Part shown: piece by piece, positions 35,312 through 46,850 of the stretch | Position numbering within the stretch: position 1 is the first letter of the stretch | Layout: each line of letters opens with the position of its first letter | NCBI GenBank assembly: GCA_030278955.1 | Contig: JAOANR010000013.1 | Coordinates: 43,126,191-43,190,190 of the forward strand | Origin: Hygrophila difformis | Lineage: Eukaryota; Streptophyta; Magnoliopsida; Lamiales; Acanthaceae | Direction: 5' to 3' | Length of the DNA: 64,000 bases | Made by a program: the position numbers and the translations under genes | Notes under the pieces: generated by a model | The model's input: the letters and a program-made list of their open reading frames with translations, nothing else | The model's database searches: none | What the model was told of the DNA's origin: nothing

Positions 35312-35868
35312 TAGGGGTGAAAACGGGATGGATACGGACGAATAACACTCTTCTCGTATCCTATCACATATTTTTTTTGTCGAATACGAATAGGCCGGAT
35401 ACAAATACGGATTCGAATATTTCGGGATGCGGATATGGGACGGATACAGGACGGATATATGACAAATTCGGGTTTTAACGGATAAAATAATCGGATAATC
35501 TTATAATTTTTAAATTGTTTTTTTCATAATTTTTTTAGAGAAATCAAAAGATATTATGTAAGTTATAAGGAATATTTAATTATATTTACATATATAATTT
35601 ATTTATTTTATATATAATATAATATTATATATATTATAAATGTTCGGATATCCGGATAGAAAAGACGTATAATATCCGCATGATATCCGGATTTTTTCGG
35701 GTACGTGTGGATATTTGCAATCCCATATCCGGTCGCGTATCCACTATTAAATATCCGTATCCGTATCCATATTCACCGGATATCCGCCGGATAGCAAAAT
35801 TCAGATTCGAATATAATCGAATACGACATTTGATCGGGCGAGAATTATCCGTCCCACTTTCTCCCCTA
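35312..35868. mobile_element. hAT MITE, GGATACGG family
   Basis: TAGGGGTGAAAACGGGATGG left and CCGTCCCACTTTCTCCCCTA right. The interior is rich in CGGATATCCG-type words. The target duplication has decayed, but the paralogous sequence at about 37418-37450 lacks the element. The other copy is 46851-47540. Confidence 0.82.
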
Positions 35869-36040
35869 ATTCTAGCTAACGGGCAAAGCATAATTCTGAC
35901 TTTGACTATTTTTTCTCATGTAATCTTCTTCTTGCTAATTGCAGTAGTAGTAATTTTTGTTGAATCGATTATTTCGAACATTGATTATATGGTTTAAATT
36001 AAATAATGGGTATACAATTATGTCATTAGAATAATCTTCA
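35869..36040. repeat. Duplicated segment, paired with 37441-37600
   Basis: GGCAAAGCAT, TCTCATGTAATCTTCTT, TGCTAATTGC, TATGGTTTAAATTAAATAA and ATTATGTCATTAGAATAATC are shared in order with 37441-37600. Confidence 0.85.
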
Positions 36041-36056
36041 ATATAATATGCTATAT

Positions 36057-36222
36057 GGAATGAGGACTTAGCCCAAGTGGTTAAGTCCATTCCAACGGAA
36101 GATTGGAGGTTCGATTCCCCACCGGCCCCCTATCCCTCCCTTTTATTCCCCATTTGTAATTTGTGTGGCATGGGCTCCCACCACCCCCTTTTCTAGCCTG
36201 TATAGGCTGTTCAGCAAAAAAA
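36057..36222 (+). mobile_element. tRNA-derived SINE with 16-bp target duplication
   Basis: A-box TTAGCCCAAGTGG, B-box GGTTCGATTCC, then CCACCGGCCCCC, TGTGTGGCATGGGCTCCC and an A run. Perfect direct repeats ATATAATATGCTATAT at 36041-36056 and 36223-36238. The sharpest member of the family in this window. Confidence 0.93.
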
Positions 36223-36238
36223 ATATAATATGCTATAT

Positions 36239-37356
36239 AGACAATATAACAGAAGATATAATAAAAGTGATTTATAATATAAATTAAGCAAAAAATGACT
36301 ATAGTTTAATTATAAAATATTAACATAAATAAATAATAATATGAAATTCAGCAATGCGTACAGACATAATATCATATTTTATTTTATTCAATAGAATTTA
36401 TTTTACTTTATTTATTATCATATAATTTTATTTTTCAATATCTTATAATGAAATACTATTTAATTAATTAATTAATTTTCAAATTAAAATGTAATGAATT
36501 AAAGTAGGGAATGGAGAATTTAATAAAGTTTTGAGGTTGATATATAATAAATCAAAACTATTCTTTAAAATAAAATTACACCAATAAAAAAAAAAAAAAT
36601 CACCCCTTAAAATATTGCTATTAAATGGGCCGGTGATGTTGTTAGTGTGCAGACTGCTGTATCCTGTATCTATAAACCTGTGATGGGAATAATTATTTTT
36701 TTGATAATAAGGTAACTATGTAATGTTCTGAATGATTTTTATAATATTTATAAAAGTGGTGTCGAGGTATGGTTTTATATTTCACTTTCTGGATAAGAGA
36801 TTATAGGTGAACATATTCCTTTGCTCCATGTTTATATTTTTAGTTGAACAATAACATTATACTCCTATAATTAAAAATAATGCAAATTATTTATTTGTTT
36901 TTATTGTTATGCAATAAAATAAATTATATTACTATTTATGTTAACTTTGGGTGCCACTTTCCTTTTAGTAAAGACGGCTAAACAGTAAAACATCAACGGA
37001 GGTCGACCATACAATAAATACTCAAAATTTTTACTACTATAGTATATTATTGGTAATAATATTTTATCACCCCTATGAAGTTTCACCACGTTTTCTAATT
37101 TGACAAAAGTCTCACTTCTATATGAAGTAGGATCTTTTTTTTAAAAAAATTTATAATGTTTTATCAGCTCCACACTCTTTAATTATACCAATAATTTTTT
37201 TTAGGTGAGTACTTAATTATACCAATAATTAACTATAGTATCATGTTACACGATATTATAATTAATCATCACGTGAATACGGACCCTAGAATTTACTATA
37301 TATGGAATGAGTCAATGAACAAATTAAAAGTGAAATTCGTGGACATTTCATTTGCT

Positions 37357-37375
<19 letters not shown>
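36239..37375. repeat. Duplicated segment A, paired with 41045-42805
   Basis: Collinear with 41045-42805 over about 1.1 kb: AAAAGTGATTTATAAT, GTTGATATATAATAAATC, TTTGCTCCAT, GCCACTTTCC, TTTCACCACGTTTTCTAA, CACGTGAATACGGACCC and CATTTGCTGAGATATA. It lacks the SINE and the T-tailed insertion found in segment B. No gene seen. Confidence 0.88.

Positions 37376-37395
<20 letters not shown>
37360..37395. repeat. (TA)n microsatellite
   Basis: About 18 TA units at the edge of segment A. Confidence 0.95.
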
Positions 37396-37397
<2 letters not shown>

Positions 37398-37629
37398 CTT
37401 TTGATTAATACTTACAAGACTGTATCATTACTACCTAACTCACAGGCAAAGCATTCTGACATAGACTAATTTTTCTCATGTAATCTTCTTGCTAATTGCC
37501 AATAATATAATTTTGTTTTAATCGATTACTTCGAACACTGATTGTATGGTTTAAATTAAATAATGAGTATAAAATTATGTCATTAGAATAATCTTTAACC
37601 TTTAATAGTATCAATTAAGTTTCGGTGCA

Positions 37630-38010
37630 GAACTGCAGGCTGCAATGATGGCTAAACCATTCGAAGTGATGTCGCATGCCAACATCCATTCTATCCCAAA
37701 TCTATTAAAATAGCAGTAAAATCGAATCTCTAGAATATAGGAAAATCCAACAACCGCCCATGGAACGTGGATTTTATTAAATTTAATTCCTTTCCTAGAT
37801 ACTAACCCATTGAAAACAGTAGAAATCAATTTTCATTCAAATCAATCTGGGAGAATTCGTCTTCTTCCTCATGTTTAACACCGTTGGACGGAGATTGCTT
37901 ATGATGATCCACCAGATTCCATGCCGGAAAACAATGTTGATGTTTCGCATATTGTTGAGAACCCGCACATGGGTTTTCGTGCAATCCGATTACCGTACAG
38001 GCCCATTGAA
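37630..38010 (+). other. Possible short coding remnant, unidentified
   Basis: Around 37898-38010 one plus frame reads AYDDPPDSMPENNVDVSHI and on to a stop, with less biased composition than its surroundings. It has no start and no neighbouring exon that I can join. It could be a captured exon fragment or chance. A stretch on the minus strand at 37611-37829 is likewise unrecognised. Confidence 0.25.
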
Positions 38011-38025
38011 TAGTATGTATGTACA

Positions 38026-38190
38026 GACATCACATATGTCATTTCTCCCATCACATAGAACATCCCTCACATCACATATTCATCAATCACATAAAAAAAT
38101 CTTTCACATCACACACCCACAAAATATTCTTACATCACATGAAACATATATCGCATCACATGAAATATTTCTCCTATCACATATATAACA
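38026..38190. repeat. Degenerate ATCACAT repeat
   Basis: About 12 spaced ATCACAT words. Histidine- and serine-rich open stretches here come from the repeat and are not taken as genes. Confidence 0.8.
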
Positions 38191-38277
38191 TATGCATGTA
38201 CAGATGTATATACCAAATCCACACCCGATTTCGTGATCAACCCCGTTTGAACAACCCACGATGCTTATACGGTCTAC

Positions 38278-39450
38278 CACTACAAGAAAATTGCGTTTTA
38301 CCGACCGAAATTACCGACCGACATGTTGCGGGTCGGATTTACCGACCGCAGGGCCGACCGCAACATGCGGTCGGTAATTTAGAGCCGTTATGGTGGACCC
38401 GGTTTCCGGACGACCGCTGCACCGACCGAATTACGGACCGCAGTAGCGGTCGGTAAATTTTTTTCAATTTTTTTTCAATTTTTTAAAAGTTTTATTATTT
38501 TTAAAAAAAATAATTTAATCTACCGACCGCATTACCGACCGATATGTCGGTCGCTAAATTTTTTTACCATTTTTTATTTTTTATTTTTTATTTTTAATAA
38601 ATGTTTCTTTAATTATTTTTTAAATTTAATTATTCCTTTAATTGAGCATTATTTATTTTATAATTTAATTATTATTTATTTCAACCATTTAATTAATTAT
38701 TTATATATTAATTTATGTTTATCTTAATTTCAAAATGATCTTATTAATTTTTTATTTAATTCAGTAATTTCAGGTTTTTTAAATTTAATTATTTTATTTT
38801 ATATTTTACTATTTAATTAATGAAATTTTATATTTTTAATTAATATAATTTTTATTTTTATTTTATATTTCAATTTAGTTTCTAATTTACACATTTATAT
38901 GTATATATGTACTTATATAGGTTATATATATAATACTTCATACAATGACATGAAACATTAAGTGCACAGATGGTTACACGCGCGAGGGACCCCCTTGCCC
39001 ACCCGGGTTCGAGGCCTCTCTTCAGCAAGTTATTTCAACATATATATTTGGGAAGGTTTGCTATATAAGACACATGACGGAATATGATTGATGGGTTAGA
39101 GACCTAGCCAAGCTGGTTAGGATTGAAGATGGTGATGGTGAGGTGGGCGGTTCGAGCCCTCCTGAGAACAATTGCGGTCGGTAATTCGGTCGGTAAATTT
39201 CTCTAGGACCTCTTAGGACCAGACAGTACCGACCGCATTTGCGGTCGGTAATTCGGTCGGGAAATTTACCAACCACCTTGCGGTCGGCAAGGTTCCGACG
39301 GCAAATTTTTTTGGTCGGAGAAAAATACCTACCAAGGTATTACCGACCGACCCTTGCAGTCGGTGGTGCGGTCGGTAAGCCCCGAAACGACCCGCATTCC
39401 GGGGTTACCGACCGCAGGTGCGGTCGGTAAAACGAATTTTTCTTGTAGTG
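38278..39450. mobile_element. Non-autonomous CACTA element with 3-bp target duplication
   Basis: CACTACAAGAAAATTGCG left and AATTTTTCTTGTAGTG right, flanked by TAC on both sides (38275-38277 and 39451-39453). Subterminal regions are packed with ACCGACCGCA and TGCGGTCGGTAA. The middle carries two tRNA-like B-box words, GGGTTCGAGGCC near 39004 and CGGTTCGAGCCC near 39149, the latter preceded by the A-box-like CTAGCCAAGCTGG. No transposase. Confidence 0.93.
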
Positions 39451-40080
39451 TACTACTACTTCGCCAATGGGCAAAGGTACTCCTTGCATGATGATGATGG
39501 AATAGTGGTGCAAAATGATGTGTGGATCATATGAAGTGATGTATGCGCGATTATATATAATGTACTCAATTAAAAATAATTAGATTGCTTTTGGTCACTG
39601 TTTTGGAAGATACTACATTATTAGTGATGCCCATGGTTCATTGTTATGTCAAGAATTCAAATAAAAATCAATTGTGATAATTCGAAATTAATTGGATTGC
39701 TATACACTTCAAATTAGGAGAAGAGCGTGTATGATATTCGTGACAACAAACTACAAAAACCAATACAATAGATAATGAAATTTAAAGGTGTGGAGAAAAA
39801 TATAAAGTCACAAACAAATATTTTTATATGAAAAAATATTCCCTTATATTCAAATTTGAAAAATAATGGTGGAGTAAAAATACATGCAGGTGTTGAGTTG
39901 GGGAGGGATTTTGGAAGAAAAAAAAATTGGAAAATGTAATACTCTACACAACCGCCTCCAAATTTGTTGTTTTGAGTAATTTTTTTTTTTAAAAAAAAAC
40001 CTAATTTATAACTAAAAGCATAATTATAGGGATTTTTTTTATGAATCTTCCAAAAATTTGAATATTTTCATTGTTATATG
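39451..40080. other. Intergenic DNA, no gene seen
   Basis: AT-rich, with no repeat end or coding signal recognised. Confidence 0.5.
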
Positions 40081-40614
40081 CATAGTTGTTAAGATCTCGA
40101 TCCTGATCTTAGGATCTTACGATTTTACGATCACACCTCTCTAAAACGATCCCGATCCTTGTAGGATCTTAAAATTCGTAAGATCCCGATCCTGTTAGTA
40201 GAATGTTACGATCTTATAGTCATACTCCCTCAAACGCTTCTACGATCTTACGATCTTACCTCTTAAACGCATAAAATTTTTGTAGTATTTTATAATTTGG
40301 GATCAAAATAACTTGTTTCTTTTAATTTTAAACTTAAGAGCTTGTATTCCTTATGTATGATGTGTAAAAAAAACATAATATGTATGTATGTGGAAATATT
40401 TTATGTTTGATTGTGATATTTTTGTATTGTATTGTATTAATTAACTTGCAAGATTCATAAATACACAAAATAATGCTTTTACTGTCAGTATGCATAACTG
40501 AGTTTATCTATTATTGCAATTTCATAAGATCTTAGGATCCCGATTCGATCCTGCGATCCCGATCTTGCAAAGAGAAAAACGATCCCATATAGGATCCCGA
40601 TCTTAACAACCTTG
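40081..40614. mobile_element. hAT MITE, TTGTTAAGATC family
   Basis: CATAGTTGTTAAGATC left and GATCTTAACAACCTTG right, with perfect 8-bp repeats GTTATATG at 40073-40080 and 40615-40622. Many GGATCTTACGATC-type palindromic words fill both subterminal parts. No coding capacity. Confidence 0.9.
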
Positions 40615-40788
40615 GTTATATGGGTGCTGTTGTTATATACATATTAAAATAATAGAAACTACAATTATAAATTTTATACGCGCCACATTATAAACATCAC
40701 ATTAAGCAGTAGTATTCCATGAGCTGCAATCACTTTTTACACTCGGGCCATTATGGCTGTAGGTACAGCCTTCTGTACTATAAATTAA

Positions 40789-41060
40789 ATATAATGAAGA
40801 CAATAAATTAATATAAATTTAATATAATAAAGACAATAAATTAATAAAGATAATTTAGCACATTTTATAAAAAAAAAAAAGACAATTCAGCACAAATTGA
40901 CTATAAATTAATATAATAAAGACAATAAATTAATAAAGACAATTCAGCACATTTTATCAAGAAAAAGACAATTCAGCACAAATTGACTATAAATTAATAT
41001 AATAAAGACAATAAATTAATAAAGACAATTCAGCACAAAATGACTATAAATTAATATAAT
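40789..41060. repeat. Tandem repeat, 86-bp unit, about three copies
   Basis: GACAATTCAGCACAAATTG recurs at 40881 and 40967, with AATATAATAAAGACAATAAA between. A degenerate unit lies before them and a partial one after. Confidence 0.88.
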
Positions 41061-41331
41061 ATGCTATAAAGACAATACAACAGAAATAAGATATAATAAA
41101 AGTGATTTATAATAAACTCCTATAATTCAGCACAAATTGACTATAAATAAATTATAAAATATTTATATAATTCAATAATATATGAAATTCAGCAATACTT
41201 ACAGGCATAATATCATATTTTATTTATTAGCACATAAAAATATTTTTCAGTATCTTATAATTTCCTTTTAATTAAATACTATTTAATTATTTAATTTATT
41301 TTTAAAATTAAAATATTAATTAAAGTATGGA

Positions 41332-41508
41332 ATGGAGGGGATGAGGACTTATCCGAGTGGTCAAGTCCCTTGACTCCCAACCTATAGGTTGGGGGTTCGA
41401 TTACTCACTCTGCCCTTATCCCTCCCTTTTATTCCCTTTATAATATATGTGGCACGAACTCTCATCACCCTTTTCTAGCTAGCCATTATAGGCTGTTAAG
41501 AAAAAAAA
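41332..41508 (+). mobile_element. tRNA-derived SINE
   Basis: A-box-like TTATCCGAGTGG, B-box-like GGTTCGATTAC, then a TGTGGCACGAACTCTC part, TATAGGCTGTTAAG and an A run. AAAGTATGGA flanks both ends. Segment A has the uninterrupted target at about 36500. Confidence 0.88.
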
Positions 41509-41955
41509 AAAGTATGGATCGAGAATTTAAAGTTTTGGGGTTGATATATAATAAATCTAAAGTATTCTTTAAAGTTACACCAAATTTTGCTATTAAATGA
41601 GAATGTTGTTAGTGTGTAGACAGCTGTATATATACCTATTGGGGAAAATATTTTTGTGATAACAAGATGACGATGTGATGTTTTAAGTAATTTTTGTGAT
41701 ATTTATAAAAGGGAAAAAAGAACCAAATGGTCCACTAATTTACCAAATAAAAGACTTTAATTGGTCCAATAATTTAAGAATTAACTAATATAATCCCCTA
41801 ATTTTCTTAATCCATGCACAATAGATCCAAAAATTTCTTAATTACTTCCATTGCCGACGTGGTGGAGGAATAAGAAATCAAATTATAAAGACATGATTTT
41901 ATATTTTACTTTCTGGATATGAGACTATGCACGTAAACATACTCCTTTGCTCCAT

Positions 41956-41997
41956 TTTTTTTTTTTTTTTTTTTTGCGAACATCTATACATTCTGGG
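41956..41997 (-). mobile_element. 42-bp retroposed fragment with T tail
   Basis: About 20 T plus GCGAACATCTATACATTCTG, flanked by TCCTTTGCTCCAT at 41943-41955 and 41998-42010. Segment A has a single TCCTTTGCTCCAT at about 36821. Confidence 0.75.
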
Positions 41998-42805
41998 TCC
42001 TTTGCTCCATATTTATATTTTTAGTTGAACAATAACATTGTACTCCTATAATGGAAAATAATAATAAAATAATGTGCAAATTATTTATTTGTTTGTATTG
42101 TTATGCAATAAAATAAATTACTATTTATGTTGACTTTGGATGCCACTTTCCTCTTAATAAAGACCACCACGGAGGTCGACGTCGACCTGCATACAATAAT
42201 ACTCAAAAATATTATTATTGGTAAGACTAATATTTTATCACCCCATTTGAAGTTTCACCACGTTTTCTAATTTGACAAAAGTCTCACTTCTATATGAAGT
42301 AGTATCTTTTTTTAAATTCTTATAATCTTTTATCAGCTCTACACTCTTTAATTATACCAATAATTAACTATAGTTTCATGTGGGAATGGCTTAGGTGCAG
42401 GCAGCAACACTACTGTGATGATGCTAGAGACCCCAAAAATGATGGGTTAAAATAATGAATGATGAGTGCGTAAAAAACAAAAAAAATGATGGATCGTAAA
42501 CATCACTTCAAGAGCACATATATAGACATTATTTTGGTCAGACATCACTCCAAACAATAAAATTTATTTGTTTTAACTGTATATTGTGCATGACTATTAG
42601 CAACATCATTTATAAATCATTACCCATCATTCTATAGGTACAGACCATGTGTATGCCTGTACAGAAACCGGATTGGTATCATGTTACACGATATTATATT
42701 TAATCATCACGTGAATACGGACCCTAGAATTTACTATATATGGAATGAGTCAATGAACAAATTAAAAAGTGAGATTGGTCGACATTTCATTTGCTGAGAT
42801 ATATA

Positions 42806-43611
42806 ATTTTTTTTTCTTTTTTAATTTATAAATTACTGCAATCCACCACCTAATCATATATATTAACCTCGCTCAAATGACAATTAGCCAGAATCTTGAG
42901 TCAAATATGGTACGAATTCACCAAATTGGAGATTACGATTTAAGCAATTAATTTGATTGCTGAATTTATTGTGCACTTACTGAAGCAACAACACGTATGT
43001 TACGTACTACTGTAATATAATTCAACCATTAATTTAACTAATATACAGCTTCGTATTTCATACCTTTTCATGTGATAGTTTTTAAATTGCATAATTCCCT
43101 TATTTATTTATTTATTTATTTTTTTCTTAATTACTGTATTTATGTCCAAACGGGCAAAGGTGGTGACAGAGACAGACCGACAGTCCTCGCCCAAGCTAAT
43201 AAAAATGAGGGAGTGGTTCATGAGGATAATTTAATTAGATTGCTTTAATGAATAATTTAATTTAGGTATGTAATCTTTTCCAATTTAATGTATACAGTAT
43301 TGTTGGGTCATTCCTTTCTGTGAGGATATTGTCATTTGAAATAATATATTTTTTTTTTTGCAAATGAGTAAACACCCCCTAAGTGATTCGTACTGTTGGT
43401 TCGTTGAGGATAGTGTCATTTAAATCCAATAACATACTTTCAATCGCATGAACTTCCCAGTAGTATGTCTGTATCATAGACATAAACGCTTATATGTGCT
43501 GTGTATATGATATGTGTGCTTGTTTTATATTATACATGTGATAATTTTATTTAAATGAATGAGTTTATATGTGCTGGTTTTTACTCATATACGTGCTAAG
43601 GTTATATGATA
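42806..43611. other. Intergenic DNA, no gene seen
   Basis: AT-rich. Words near 43480-43600 (GTGCTTGTTTTATATTATAC, ATGTGATAATTTTATTT) recur near 44370-44570 on the other side of the MULE-like element. Confidence 0.5.
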
Positions 43612-44187
43612 GGGAGAAGTTAGGGTGCAATAAAGATATGTATCTTGATGTACTGCGGCCTTTCACCACCGTTGATTCACTTTGTAAATCGACGGTTGAG
43701 ATTAACTTAAAGGGTAAAAATGTAATTTTATCATATTACTCCAAAATATAGTTAGTATATTACAGCGAAAATTTGTATACATTTCAGCGATTTGTTAATA
43801 TTTCAGCGATGGACATAATTTTTCAGCGCGGCTTCTGTATATTTCTGCAACGAATTATAGTACATTTCAGCGACTTAATAATGTTCATTTCAGCGACTTC
43901 ATAAAAGTTGAAACTCCGCTTCTTTGGTTTAATATATTTCAGCGATGAACTATATGTATTTCAGCGACGTGATGTGTGTATTTCAGCGACGGACTATGTG
44001 TATTTCAGCGACATGCCACAATATTTTTCAACGATAACAACCTACGTGTATTTCAGCGACTTGACCGTTATACATTTGTTTAGACAATTTTACCCTTCTA
44101 CATTTTGAACTGTTGGATTTAAATGAACGATCGAGATTGATGCCTCAATGTGCTGCAGATCTTATTGATTGTACCATAACCAATCCC
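43612..44187. mobile_element. MULE-like element, second copy with TTTCAGCGAC array
   Basis: GGGAGAAGTTAGGGTGCAAT left and TGTACCATAACCAATCCC right pair at about 16 of 22 positions. Flanking 9-mers TATATGATA and TAAATGATG match at 7 of 9. About 13 variants of TTTCAGCGAC lie at 43760-44060. Outer parts (GATGTACTGCGG, CGGTTGAGATT, TTTTACCCTT) match 33927-34528. Confidence 0.8.
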
Positions 44188-45646
44188 TAAATGATGAATA
44201 GGAAGACGAGTGGCAGGAGTAAATGAGAAGCAAAAGATACCATTCATGGGCATTCATGGAAATGAAAACACACTTACCAACTTTAAAATATTAAATTAAT
44301 AAGTGATTCATACTTACCATAAAATACGAAAGTACATGTCATAGATGCATATATATATATATGTGTGTGTTTGTTGGGATTATATAATGTATGTGTTTAT
44401 TTTATATTATACATGTGATGGTTTTATTTCAGCTAATGAACTTGTTTTATTTAATATGTTTGAGTTTTTGTTGATGAATGTGCTGAACAATATGCATATA
44501 TATGATGAGTTTATCTGATGCGTGTGCTTGTTTATTATACATGTGATGATTTTATTTAAATGAATGACGTGTTTTTATTTAATGTATACCTTTTTAACAT
44601 TTTAGGGTTTTGATGTGTCGGCACATTCACCACATTCAATTATTATTAAGTGACAATTTATTACTTGTATAGTATGTCCCAAACAAACAGAAAGATTGGG
44701 ATTATTTATGCAACGAAATTTAAAACTCTCATAAATGAAGATTTACGGTAATGGCATTTTTCCACCTCCAATCTGCATAGCACAGGCAGCACTAAACTCC
44801 AGAACATTCAGCTCCTTGCTGCACTTAAAGATGCAGCACCCTAACCGATCCCAGAAATGTAAGAATTACGATGCACACAAGGAATTTAAAACATTTCTTT
44901 CGAGAACTGTGACTTTGAGAAAAACAATGAACACTTCCTATTCTAAAAAAAAAAAAAAAAAACTCCATCTATTAAACCCTTTCCAAAAAATCAAAAAACC
45001 CAAGAACTAAAGCAATCAATTCTCTAATTTGGAAGAAATTTACCATCACAAATTTAAAATGTATAGTTTTCTATTATTGAATGCAGGCATGGCGGCAAGA
45101 AACATATAACTATCGATAAGCATGACTTTGGAAGGTTAATTCCACCATATGAATGACGACATGTCACACAAATTATTAACTTAAGAATCGCGATATATAT
45201 GACACTAGAAGAAAAATGTAATGCAAAGGATATGTCATCTCATTAACAATTTTTCCCAAACTATATAGTATATAAATTCAACTCGACGATCACTCAGTTT
45301 TCAGCATAAAAAAAAAAAAAAAAAGTTAGAAACAACCATATTGTGTCGAGCCTAGCCACCAAGTGCATGCATAAGATGTAGTAATGGAAAACCATGTGGC
45401 AAAAGACTCGTAATGTACAAATCAGAAGACGCAGGAGAAGGACGTATAAAGGAGCAATTGTATTTCCAGAAAGTGATGTGGCAACCTCCTGAAATTAAGG
45501 TGGACCTTAGCATTAATTATGCATCGCAGCATCTTCACTTACTACCTAACATGGCCTACTACACCATGTGGGGGTAAACCAGCTGTTGAAATTGATCATA
45601 TCATATGCACACATGTATTATGTAATATGAATGCAATTATGCCCGG
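44188..45646. other. Intergenic DNA, no gene seen
   Basis: The 91-codon open stretch at 44735-45010 ends in a lysine run from a poly(A) tract and has no recognised domain. Confidence 0.45.
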
Positions 45647-46228
45647 AGCATCTCCAACCCACCCTTTTGGCATTTATGCAGGGTGGTGGGTGTTCCAACC
45701 CACCCTGTAATTGATGGATCATCACCCTCTCAAATTTGAGAGGGTGAAACAGTCGTTCCGCTTGATTCAGCGGAATAATGTAGCTTCCCTGGGAGCATTT
45801 TCTATCTCTCTCTTTTTTTTTGTTTTTTCTTTTTTCTTTTGTTTTTTCTCTAATTTATTATTTTTAAATTGTAATTTAGTTTTAATTTAAAAAAACTAAT
45901 TTAATCTTGCTAAATTTTTTTATTTAAAAAAAAACGAAACTGTTATTTATATTATATTTTAAAAATTTTAATTATTGAATACAAATATAATAATTTGAAT
46001 ATTATTGTGGAATATAATAAGTTGAAATTGTGAAATGTTGGGTATTATATATAAATTTAAAAGTAGTATAAAATAATACTATATATATGAAATAGAATAT
46101 AATGGGAGCATTATTTTTCCTGCAAAAATGGAGGGTCAGGTTCAAATTGTAGTTACTGTAGCAATCCTGCAAAAATAGAGATTTGTACTGTAGCTCCTGC
46201 AAAGATAGAGGGTATGGTTGGAGATGGT
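45647..46228. mobile_element. MITE with GAGCATCTCCAACC ends
   Basis: CCGGAGCATCTCCAACCCAC left and TATGGTTGGAGATGG right. Inner ACCCTCT and AGAGGGT words and CCTGCAAAAATGGAGG repeats at the right. Ends of this type are common on PIF/Harbinger-like MITEs. The target duplication is not certain. Confidence 0.6.
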
Positions 46229-46377
46229 TTAAACACCCTCTCAAAACCAGAAATTAGAATATAGAGAGCATCCAATCAATCTAGACAGCTGAAAATGGTA
46301 TGATATGAAAACATTGAAGAAAATGTTCCTATCCTCCAGTATCAGGTGAGGTGAAAGTAAAATCATCAAAAAAAAAA

Positions 46378-46451
<74 letters not shown>
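46378..46451. repeat. (ATT)24 microsatellite
   Basis: About 24 ATT units after an A run. Confidence 0.97.
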
Positions 46452-46465
46452 CACATGATTCCACC

Positions 46466-46575
46466 ACTGTCCACTTGTTGCATATTTGCATTAAAGTATG
46501 TGAAAGATTTATAAATGATTTACAAATCATTGTACTCACTGTCCACTTGTTGCATATTTGCATTAAAGTATGTCA
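46466..46575. repeat. Direct repeat of 36 bp
   Basis: CACTGTCCACTTGTTGCATA with ATTTGCATTAAAGTATGT occurs at about 46466 and 46539, copies 73 bp apart and identical as far as read. Confidence 0.9.
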
Positions 46576-46850
46576 AATGAATACAATTATTTGTATTATT
46601 ATTCGCCTCCCAAATAGGAGTATTTTAATCTAAACATAACCCTCAAGTATTTATAGTAGTTGTTGAGGCAACCACCAACAAGGTGCATGGCATGGGGTTT
46701 GAATTGAAGAAGTCACATTGGATTTGCTGAGATATTTTTGGTCTTTTATAGGTTAACATTTTTTTAGACATGTTTGAACCTTCCAAAACGGCAGAGACGA
46801 AAAATAAAAATAAAAATAAAAATAATACAGTACATCAAGGCAGTTGATAT

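Larger units (their letters stand above)
41045..42805. repeat. Duplicated segment B, paired with 36239-37375
   Basis: Same order of words as segment A. Larger because of the SINE at 41332-41508, the T-tailed insertion at 41956-41997 and extra DNA at 41718-41880 and 42385-42670. No gene recognised. Confidence 0.88.

Noticed and set aside
36057..36222. tRNA gene
   Set aside because: A- and B-boxes are present, but there is no clover-leaf acceptor stem, and the unit has a unique tail, poly(A) and target duplication: a SINE.
38019..38456. 145-codon histidine-rich open stretch
   Set aside because: Built from ATCACAT repeats, then runs into the CACTA end; not a gene.
44735..45010. 91-codon open stretch
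   Set aside because: Ends in a lysine run from poly(A), no recognised domain, no matching exon structure nearby.
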